NCBI RefSeq assembly: GCF_030704535.1
Contig: NC_081817.1
Coordinates: 26,537,001 to 26,601,000 of the forward strand
DNA from: Vitis vinifera
Lineage: Eukaryota; Streptophyta; Magnoliopsida; Vitales; Vitaceae
Direction: 5' to 3'
DNA: 64,000 bases
Shown: piece by piece, positions 52,510 to 61,777 of the stretch
Position numbering within the stretch: position 1 is the stretch's first letter
How the letters are laid out: the number at the start of each line of letters is the position of its first letter
Made by a program: the position numbers and the translations under genes
Notes under the pieces: model-generated
What the model was told of the DNA's origin: nothing
Databases searched by the model: none
What the model saw: the letters and a program-made list of their open reading frames with translations, nothing else

Positions 52510-55500
52510 AATTTTCTATGCAGCAAAATTGTAGGTCTTGCTTAAGATGCCTTTTGAGCACAACAGATATTGGGAAACATCTTTCATATGTTTACAGTTT
52601 AGAGACCGAAGAACTGGGCATGCGAACAGTTCTGGGTGAAACAAGAAGTCTTCCGGGGTGGTGGTGAGATCATCATCCACTTGATTTGATACATGAACTT
52701 GGTAACCAAGGAGAGGGCTTTTGCTGCCATTCCTTACTCTTTCACATTCAGGGGTAGCATTGCAAGTTCTGATCCCACCACATCTCCACCAGTGATTCTG
52801 CAACGTGTTTGCATCACCTTTGAGACCTCCAGATTTCCACTTACGCATCCATGTACGTATCAAGGATTCAAAGATCTAAGAATGTAGAAGAGGAAAAAGA
52901 AAATGGTTTTAGCAAGAGCTAGTATGAGTATGAAATAGGTCACAGGTGCAATCCCATTTCCCTACCTTACTGTGCCATGGGGACTGTTCATGTTTGGTAT
53001 AAGCTTCTGAAAGGGGTTGGAGAAAGTTTTTGTTCTCTTACAGCACATGGTCTGACAAAACCCCAACAAAACAGAACAACTATAGTAGTACTGAAAACTT
53101 TTCTGATAGCCACCAAGTTCTCTACAAAGGCTTTACCAGGTAGATCTTTCCATTTGGAGTCTTTTGGTGGAGAACCTCCTATATCAATAACAAGATAGTA
53201 TGCACTCAGGCATAGAAAATTCTTCATGACATGAACGGTTTTATAGTCCCTGACAAAAGATTACAGAAACAGAATAATTAGAATTAGGAAGGAGCAAATT
53301 GTTTACAAAGGTCGCTTAGAAATCTATATCCCACCAAATTAGAGTGTTAGTGATTCTTCACCACATTTGCAACACTTTCAGGACCAAAGTCTTCACTCAT
53401 TCACATCCTGTAAATATGCGCCACACAAAAAGCATCTTAACAACCTAAGGAGGTATAGCAGATTTGAAAAGGAGAGGTTTTTATGTTGCATAACAGAGTT
53501 GGCAACCCAATTCAAAACTCCAATTTCCCTACCTGATCAGGGTAACTCTGTTTGGGCTTCTTCAAAGGGCAGGAAGAATGTTTTGGTCCCCTGCCACACA
53601 AAGTCAGGCATGAAACTCCAGAGACATAGATCAATTAAAGCAGCAAAGCTTATTTGACACCCAAGAAATTTGTATTTACACCAGAAGCCTACAATATTGA
53701 AATGCAATTAACTTGTCCGTGAACAAAATCAATGCTTGATTTCGAAGTGAACCACTAGAAGTTCGAAAGCTGACATGAATATGTACCTTCCAAAGATTCT
53801 TTTTTTTGTTCAGAGCACACTCTGTCTTTCACATAATCAAAGATCCCATCCCTGAACATTTTCTGTTAATCCTAACACAATTAGTTTTGTTCATAGGGTT
53901 GGAGAGTAGGGATTTGCCTTTCCAAATCTAAAAGATGTGTCTTGTTCACAGAACTTAGGAAGGCAGCAGAAATCTGTCCAACTTCCACCTGCAGATAATT
54001 TTGGAAAGATATGAATATGATGCATGATTTATCTTATATTTTTATTTCTTATAGTTATAAGTCAGTTAATGAACCCACTAACAAGGAGAGAGCTTTTCTA
54101 CCATGCCTAAGCTCTCCCATGCAAAAGAGCATACCCAAGTGCCATGCAAGACAGGGGAGAAGTGAAAAGACTATACAATGCGTATAGCATCCATATATTT
54201 TTGGGTCTTGGTGATTTGACATCAACTTCCAACTACCAGCTCCATTCAAGTACCAAAAGAACCTAGAAATGAGCATCCACAAACAGAGTCACATGTTGAA
54301 AATTTGTTGACAACTCAAAACCAAAACAAACAATAAGTCACTCAATTCTGCATCAGTAAATTGGTTTTGCTTTGAAATTCCCAAAGTTTACAGCCTCAGA
54401 ATTTAATGTCAACTTTCCAAAGGCACATGGATGATGTCCTAGTCCCATTGCAGCATACATATTGATCAAGCAAAACAGAATCAATATCATAATAAAAGAC
54501 ATAGTTGCTTGCTAAGAACCATGGTGATGAGTTGTAAAAGAATCATCTTATTATACAACAAAAATACTTCTTACAAATTATTCAGTGATGCCATAGAGGA
54601 AGCTGCATAGCATGAAGATGGACATAGGTTTTAATAGCTGCAATATCAAAATATTTTCATTAAAATGCAATGAACATTTGTAGAGCGTATGAAACAAAGG
54701 ACAAGAAAGAGAAGATGTTTAAACTTTGTGAACTAGAAATAGGCAAACCTTTTCCATCTATATCTATAAAATATCTACCTATTGATTTAAGTACCAAATT
54801 CGGACTTCCCTACCTTATCATGGTAACTCTGTCTGGGATTGTTAGAGGGGTGTGAGGAGTGTTTTCGTCCCTTGCAGCATGTAGTCTGACATAAAACTCC
54901 AGCAAAGCAGAACAACTATAGTAGTAAAGCCTTTTTGCTAGCCAAAAACATTGCTCTTTCACCAGAAGCCAGCAACATTAAAATTCAATGAGCAAACTCT
55001 TATCTCCAGTTTGATGTGAACAACAATTAAGTTTGAAAGTTAGCATGAATCTTTACTTTCCAAGATACTGTTTTTGTTAACAACTCATTTAGTGGCCTGA
55101 ATCAGAGACCACACCTTTGAACATTTTTGGTCAAATTCAAAATCTATCCAACATCAACCTGTAGATAATTTAAAAAACATATATATAAGAATTAATGTCA
55201 TGATAGATGATTATCTCATCTAGTTACATATCATTTAATGAGCCCACGAACCAAGAAGGGAATCCCTCTACCATGCCTGAGCTCTTTCCAAACCAAACAA
55301 CATACCTGAGTGCCATGCAAGACGGGAAAAGTTAAAAAGCCCATTTGAAAGGCGAAATCATCAGCAAAAGCATGGAAAGGAAAATGAAGTAAACAATTAT
55401 AATTCTAGGAGACGTTACCTCCATAGTTCTGAAGGAAAGTCCATGCATTATCTACTGATAACTATTAAATTCAGAGTATTTGAAATCCATGGTTTTTCCT

Positions 55501-56830
55501 TATTCCTGAGATGAAATATAAATCAAGTTACCTTCAGTTGAAACTCATATAAATGATTATTGCTGTAAGAAAGAAAAAATAATAATAACACTTTGAGAAG
55601 GTAGAACTGTGGAATAATTTGTACCTATGTAAAGATAGACTACTCTGTAGCTACAAATATATTTTGTTCAAACCTTCATTACTTCTAACCATTCCAAAGA
55701 TCTGAATTGTAATATTTATGAAAGGATGATTTGTCTACTCAGGCTTTCCCGAGTCGATCTTTCCATTTCTTCCCTCCTTTTAAGCATACTTGCACAAAAT
55801 AAATAATGATATCAAATAAATGGAATCTTTTGGTGAAAAACCTCCTCTATCAACAACATGACAGTAGGCACTCAAGAATGAAATTTTCTTCATGACATGA
55901 GCAGTTTAATAGTCCCTAAAATATCATTACAGAAATGGGATAAATAGAATTAGAAAGGAGCTAATTGTTTATCCATACTTACACATGACATCAAACTACT
56001 AAGAAAATGATATTTGTCCCTCCAACCTTTTGTCTAGAAAATCGCATTAAAAGAAAAAAAAAAAAAAACAAACTTGCATAGAGTTCATGATAGTAAAAGC
56101 TTTCGATGAATATGTTGCCACAATTTATGCAGAATGCTATAGTTTTAAAGCTTTTAAGTTCAAAGGGAATTAAAAACATACTAATGATTTGCTTCATTTC
56201 CTAACAATGGCATACAACATATATTCTTGGAGAATTACTTCTGATATTTGAAGAATCTAACACTAAAAGATTTAGGCCATAAACTCATAGTCAAACAAAA
56301 GGGTTGTTGATCAAATAATAAAATCTAGAAAACATAAAAAAAAAAAAAAGGAATATATTTGGTTGCACATTTGTTTTTTTATTTTGATTTTTAAAATTTT
56401 TACTCAAAAACAATTTCAAAAATATGTTTTGGGGATAATTTTGCTTTTTATTTCAAAATTTTGATAATAAAAACCACATCCAACCAGAATCTATTTGTTT
56501 TTCTAAATCAATAGTACTTGTTACTTTCATTTTTGTTTTAAAATTCAATAGCAAAAAAATTTTAAAATTTTAATTAATAATATATATGCCTCTTTTTTCA
56601 ACATAAAACAGTCACTAAAAAATTATTGAAAAATCATTAAAAAAATCTTTTTTGTTTTTGGTTTTTTTTTTTTTTGTATAATTGACATCTCTTAAATAAT
56701 ATTTCTAAAAATAGAATAGAAAACATAATAAAAATAAAATAAAATTGAAGTACACAAAAAATAAAAAATGAAAAAATAAAAGTAGAAAGTACCTGAATGA
56801 GTAATGGTAGAGAAAAGCATGTGCTTGGAT
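52510..56830 (-). other. Downstream tract of the intact resistance gene, with internal duplication
   Basis: Collinear with 43592-45830. Parts occur a second time inside the tract: 54055-54165 resembles 55215-55345, 53690-53760 resembles 54960-55025, and 53155-53250 resembles 55825-55920. Minus-strand reading of 52863-52516 gives one open frame with cysteines, including NHWWRCGGIRTC, SPLLGYQVHVSNQ and EDFLFHPELF. 53227-52988 gives KNFLCLSAYYLVIDIGGSPP followed by a hydrophobic stretch. Possible donors (for example GTAAAG after KWKDLP) hint at exons. Function and family are unknown. The tract may be 3' UTR of the resistance gene or a decayed separate gene. Confidence 0.45.
56350..56500. mobile_element. 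Possible small MITE
   Basis: TATTTGGTTGCACATTTG on the left and an inverted CTGGTTGGATGTGG on the right bound about 150 bp of AT-rich sequence. The pairing is weak and no target-site duplication is evident. Confidence 0.25.
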
Positions 56831-56839
56831 GCAAGGGCC

Positions 56840-59800
56840 TCATGCCAAGATCACCTCCTCATCTTTCACATCACGTCTTTCTAATACTATGCAGGGGATG
56901 CGAGAAATCTTGGGCCATTCTTTCCCTTTATCTCTTTGGCACTCTATCTTTAGCCGAGGACACTTTCTAATATAAAGACGAGAAAGGGAAGAGGGCAGCC
57001 CCTGTTTCGGAAAAGAATCGAGCTCATTACACTCCTCTATCGTCAATCTTTCAAGAGACGTGAGGTGTTGAAGCCCCATATTATCCAAGGATTTGAGTTT
57101 TGGAAAACAGCCAATTTCAAGAGAGGGAAGAGTGGAGGGCAGTAGCCACTCCTCTGGAAATGACTCCAATCTCTCTTCTTTAGATCCTTTAACAGAGAGC
57201 CATGTAAGAAAGGAAAGCGTTTGTAAGCCTTGCTTCATCTCACAGGCCATGAGTTTGTAGCAATCCCATATATAAAGCGAAGATAGATTGGAGGGCAAAC
57301 CCCCTTCTGGAAATGAATCAATTTCTGGACAATAGCATACAGTCAATTGTTCAAGGGATGTAAGGAGGGTTTGCATCCCTTGGGGTAGGGACTTGAGCTT
57401 CTCGCACTTGATTATTGTAAGATATCTGAGGTTAGGAGTAGGCAATCCTCCTTGTGGAAAAGCTACCAGATTAGGGCAATTGTCGATGTAGATGACCTGA
57501 AGAGATGTGAGATCCACATGGTGAGGTCCATCTGGAATGTAAAGGGACTCCAGATTTTCATGACTTCGGATATAAAGAATCTCAAGCTTTGTGAAGAAGG
57601 CTAATGGAAAGGGCGTGAAAGAATCACAACTCTCTTCTATTACTAAATGCGCAAGGGAAGCGTAGTAGTTGTGCGTCATATCCTCAGGCACTGGTAACTC
57701 CAATTTCTTACAACCCTCGATAAAAAGGCTTTTCAATGAACTAATAATGTCCCCCGGCAAGGACCTCAGAGAACCACACTCTAAGATATGCAAGTGTTGG
57801 AGAGTAGTATTATTTTGCATCATTCCCTCTGGTAGGTACTCCAGAAAGGGCCAGCGTCCAATTCCAAGGGTTTCAAGCACGGGTGGCAGCCCAATATCCG
57901 TAAAAGACGAAAGACTGTCATCTGGGTATATTTCCAAGTGTTTAAGAGAAGTCAGGTTGTGAAGAATAGTTGGCAATTCCTCTAGCTCTGAACAACCATA
58001 CACAGACAACTCTCCAAGAGAATGTAGTAGTCCCAATTCAACTGGTATTTTACATACATCACTTAGACCCAAGGAAGTTAGTGAAGTAAGGCTGCCCACA
58101 CTTCTAACCATCACATCATCACATTTATTCAACATCAATTCACAAATGGAGGGAGCTATTGGAAGACAACACACCAACTGCCAACATTCACTAATCTCAA
58201 GATCTGTTAGTTGAGGAAGGTACTTAGGTATATCCCCTTTCAGCTTTGGACATTTTACAATATGAAGCTCCTTTAGACAAGGGAACTCAACTTCAGAACA
58301 CACCCATTCCTCCCACTCTAACATCTCTTGAAACCACAGAATCGCTAAAGATCCAAATGGCTTAATTGAAGATGAACCACAACCATTATTCCCATACAAC
58401 TCTGCACCAACCTTCTGTACTCTATCCATCTTCACAATATAGAGATCCTTGAGAGACCGTAACTGCCCCAGTGGTGGCAAGGATGAGCAACTTTTACAAT
58501 CTTTAAGTCGTAAGAAAACTAAATTCATGAATGAAGGATTTCCTAACCAAATTGGAAATTTTGCACCATAGAAGCATTCAATGCTCAACCTTTTCACCTT
58601 GTTATGAGGTTGAAGGTTTTCGAGAACTCTGGTTTGATTCTCCAAATCACTATTAATTGCATTCGGATCCCATGTAAACACCAAGGCATCGAGGTCTTCC
58701 TTTTCCTTCAAATTAGCCTCTAAAGCATCGTTACCATTCACCGGTACATTCTGCAAGTTTAAAATGGAGAGTGATCCTTGTAGGTGTGAAAGGTCTCCTA
58801 ACTCCTTAACTCTTGCGCAACCATGCTCACCAACAACAAAAGTGGTCAATCTCTGAAGATCTTTTAGTCTGTTAATTCCTGGTGGCATCTGTTGTATATT
58901 TGTTCTAGAAATATCCAAATGAAGCAAGTTGATGAGTTTTACAATTTCAATTGGCAACTCGGTAAGCCCACGACAATTTGACAACACCAGTGATTGCAAA
59001 TTCAAAAGCATACCTATTGATTTAGGTAACTTTTGTACCCTGGTGTTAGAAAGGTTCAAATAGCGTAAATGTTTTAAATTCCCAAATGAATCAGGCAAAT
59101 GAGTGATATTATAGTGAGACAAGGATAAAACCCGCAAACATACTAATTTTGGCAATAGATCACATAAGACTTTATCAGCAAAGTAGCAAGTTGAAACATA
59201 ACGAGGCATACTTGATGGTAGGAACGTTCGTAACTTATTAGTTTTACGAAGGGCATCAAATCTCTTGGAGACATCGAATTCCTCACGAATGTATGATATA
59301 TGTCGAGTCCTCTCTGAAATATTGTCTTGCTTTTCAACGTCCAATCTTAAACAAAAATTTCTAGATACAAATCGCGCCACATCATGAATCAAATCATGCA
59401 TCACAAACAATGAATTATTCCCACCAGATTGTTGAAAGAACGACCTTGATAATAGGTCATCAAAACATGTTTGGCCAACATCTTTTATTGTCTCCCCTCT
59501 TTTTAAGCCACCCAAAAAACCTTGTGCCACCCATAATAAAATTAACTCCTCCTTGTTAAACTCATAATTCTTGGGAAAGATGGAGCAATATGCAAAGCAT
59601 TGCTTCAATTTAGAGGGGAGATAATGGTAGCTCAAGCGAAGAGCTGGAAGAATGCTACTCTTCTGAGGCGGTAAATCCCATATTTCGTCATTCAGCATCT
59701 TCTTCCAAGCCTTGTCGTCTTGATTACAACGCAACAGACCTGCCAATGTCTTTACAGCCAAAGGCAAACCTTTGCATTTGGTTATTATTTTTCTGCCAAT

Positions 59801-60910
59801 AGGTTCCAAGTTTTGGCGCGCATCTGGAGTTATGTTTACAAAGGCAATATGTGCAAATAGTGACCTGCAATCTTCCTCAGAAAGTTCACTAAGAGGCTGA
59901 ATAGGAGTAGTGCACATGATGGATGCAACACTTTTAGAACGAGTGGTTACCATGATGACACTGCCTGCTGCTCCGTCTTTTAGTGGAGCTTGTAAATCAC
60001 TCCAGGTATTGGGGTTCTCGATCCATATATCATCCAATACAAGGAAAAACCTTTTTCGTTTCAACTTTTTCTGCAAACTCTGTTGTAGCAACTGTAAGTC
60101 GTCAGAATCAGATGAACGACCGGAGACAGACTCTAAAATTTGTTGGGTTACTTTTACTGAATGAAACTGATCAGATACGTATGCCCAGCCACGGATTTGG
60201 AAATTTTTCTCCACCCTCTTGTCGTTATAGATAATCTGAGCAAGGGTTGTTTTTCCAACCCCACCCATACCAACAATTGGAATCACCTGAACTTCACGAG
60301 CAGTACCTACTTCATCTGATAGCAATAACTCCATGATCTTCTCCTTATCGGCCCCCCTACCATAAACCTCAGACTCTGTTACAAGACAAGTAGTCCGCCT
60401 TTCTTGATTGACAGATGACACCCCTTCATGACGGTCTCTCCTGTGGTCCGATGGCCCCTCTCCAAAAACCTCTCTCAAACCAAGGACAGTCTTTTGCTTT
60501 ACAATAGCATCTAACTCCTTGGTGATTGTCTTCATCTTTTTACAAATCTTCTTATTGAAACTGCTATGATGAAAAGAAGGGATGAGCTTCCGTACCTTGC
60601 TGTTGCTGGTTTGAGGTCCTTGTACCAAACTGCATCGCTTAGCTTCGGTGTCAATTTCGTCCAGGACATCTTCAATGTCGCAAGCTAAAGCTTTGAGATC
60701 ATCCAACCACCCCATCACCGCATCATCCTGAATCTGTTTCTGCTCAGCATCATGCAGCACTGATTTGATTTGCAACAAAGTCGTCTTCCAGTCCTGGAGT
60801 GGTGTTGTGTCGACTTTCAGCCGCCGTGCATACTCTAACAAAGGGGTGACCACCAGCTTGTCCAGCACCACCTCAAACAAGGAAGACAGAAACGCCTCAA
60901 CTACAATCAT
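56840..60910 (-). CDS. CC-NBS-LRR disease resistance protein, RPP13-like 1 type, 1356 residues
   Basis: An intracellular immune receptor that senses pathogen effectors and triggers defence. It is a single intact exon. An Rx-N coiled coil occupies residues 1-140 with the EDVID-like DIEDVLDEID at 78-87. NB-ARC contains the P-loop GMGGVGKTT (214-222), RNBS-A GWAYVSDQF (241-249), kinase-2 FFLVLDDIW (288-296), RNBS-B GSVIMVTTRS (316-325), GLPLAVKTLAG (381-391), RNBS-D CFAYCSIFPK (438-447) and the MHD motif VMHDLIHDV (503-511). A long LRR region runs from about residue 600 to 1330, with LPDSFGNLKHLRYLNLSN and many later C-x-x-L repeats. The start at 60910 (MIVVEAFLSS) matches the start of the sister pseudogene; an in-frame upstream ATG at 60979 would add 23 residues. 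The length is normal for this clade. All switch motifs are present, so it is probably functional. Confidence 0.96.
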   Translation of the reverse strand: MIVVEAFLSSLFEVVLDKLVVTPLLEYARRLKVDTTPLQDWKTTLLQIKSVLHDAEQKQIQDDAVMGWLDDLKALACDIEDVLDEIDTEAKRCSLVQGPQTSNSKVRKLIPSFHHSSFNKKICKKMKTITKELDAIVKQKTVLGLREVFGEGPSDHRRDRHEGVSSVNQERRTTCLVTESEVYGRGADKEKIMELLLSDEVGTAREVQVIPIVGMGGVGKTTLAQIIYNDKRVEKNFQIRGWAYVSDQFHSVKVTQQILESVSGRSSDSDDLQLLQQSLQKKLKRKRFFLVLDDIWIENPNTWSDLQAPLKDGAAGSVIMVTTRSKSVASIMCTTPIQPLSELSEEDCRSLFAHIAFVNITPDARQNLEPIGRKIITKCKGLPLAVKTLAGLLRCNQDDKAWKKMLNDEIWDLPPQKSSILPALRLSYHYLPSKLKQCFAYCSIFPKNYEFNKEELILLWVAQGFLGGLKRGETIKDVGQTCFDDLLSRSFFQQSGGNNSLFVMHDLIHDVARFVSRNFCLRLDVEKQDNISERTRHISYIREEFDVSKRFDALRKTNKLRTFLPSSMPRYVSTCYFADKVLCDLLPKLVCLRVLSLSHYNITHLPDSFGNLKHLRYLNLSNTRVQKLPKSIGMLLNLQSLVLSNCRGLTELPIEIVKLINLLHLDISRTNIQQMPPGINRLKDLQRLTTFVVGEHGCARVKELGDLSHLQGSLSILNLQNVPVNGNDALEANLKEKEDLDALVFTWDPNAINSDLENQTRVLENLQPHNKVKRLSIECFYGAKFPIWLGNPSFMNLVFLRLKDCKSCSSLPPLGQLRSLKDLYIVKMDRVQKVGAELYGNNGCGSSSIKPFGSLAILWFQEMLEWEEWVCSEVEFPCLKELHIVKCPKLKGDIPKYLPQLTDLEISECWQLVCCLPIAPSICELMLNKCDDVMVRSVGSLTSLTSLGLSDVCKIPVELGLLHSLGELSVYGCSELEELPTILHNLTSLKHLEIYPDDSLSSFTDIGLPPVLETLGIGRWPFLEYLPEGMMQNNTTLQHLHILECGSLRSLPGDIISSLKSLFIEGCKKLELPVPEDMTHNYYASLAHLVIEESCDSFTPFPLAFFTKLEILYIRSHENLESLYIPDGPHHVDLTSLQVIYIDNCPNLVAFPQGGLPTPNLRYLTIIKCEKLKSLPQGMQTLLTSLEQLTVCYCPEIDSFPEGGLPSNLSSLYIWDCYKLMACEMKQGLQTLSFLTWLSVKGSKEERLESFPEEWLLPSTLPSLEIGCFPKLKSLDNMGLQHLTSLERLTIEECNELDSFPKQGLPSSLSRLYIRKCPRLKIECQRDKGKEWPKISRIPCIVLERRDVKDEEVILA

Positions 60911-61777
60911 GTTTTCTTTGGAAACCAAGGAATCAACAACTCTGCAAAATACAGCCGAAGGCAGAAGTGAGAGATGCAATTGGTGCTGAGAAGTGTGAGG
61001 TTGGCTCTACACTCACAGAACTTGTGCTTAATTACTTTTTCACCCTTATACAATCAAAATATCACCATCTTCATCAAAATATAAAAATGTACAATGCAGC
61101 CTGCGTATTGCTTTATCGCTGAAAGGGACATTCCGCGTGGCTGCCTCTATCCAACAATCAATCAAATTGCTTTATTGCTGTCTACAATAATGGTTCTCTA
61201 CCAAAAAAAGGTCCTACTCCTACCCTTCTCTTACAAATTGGAAAACACTCAACGAGTATATGCCTTTTCAATCTTTTTTTTTTTATTCTACCATTTCACC
61301 TTTGTTTTTAAAATTTTTCACTTTTTCTTTAGGGATAACGGATTAAAAGGGACAAAAATCCCTCAATATTGCAAAACTAACCCTTTAATTATTTAAGTCT
61401 CAAAAATGACCCAATTCGGACAAAAATACCCCCTCAATTATCTTTTCAGCCCTTTTTCCCTCCAACTCTAATTTTCTCTTGTGTTGTGTCTCTTCCTTAC
61501 CCTGCAAACCCATTTGTTCCATCTGTTAACCTGCGAGAAAGAAATCACGAAGGATTTTTCCTTTTATTGCAAGAGAACAAAAAGACAACACAATACAAAG
61601 AAAAAACAGAAAGTAAGTTTCACTATTTCATTCTTTGATCTTAGTTTTTCGAACTGTATATATGAATCTTCATCCATGAAATGAGAAGAAACCCTAAGTG
61701 TTTTATTTTGATTCTTATTATTTTTTTTAATAAAACCCTATTTTTCATCTTTCTGATATTGTGTGTTGATTCAGTTC
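60911..61777. other. Divergent promoter region between the resistance gene and the DUF1985 gene
   Basis: About 870 bp separate the two start codons, which face away from each other. The sequence is AT-rich with no other ORF. The DUF1985 transcript probably starts around 61450-61500, and a possible acceptor TTGATTCAG at 61766-61774 just before its ATG hints at a 5' UTR intron. Confidence 0.4.

Noticed and set aside
59910-60234. Plus-strand frames opposite the resistance gene
   Set aside because: They are antisense shadows of the NB-ARC coding sequence.
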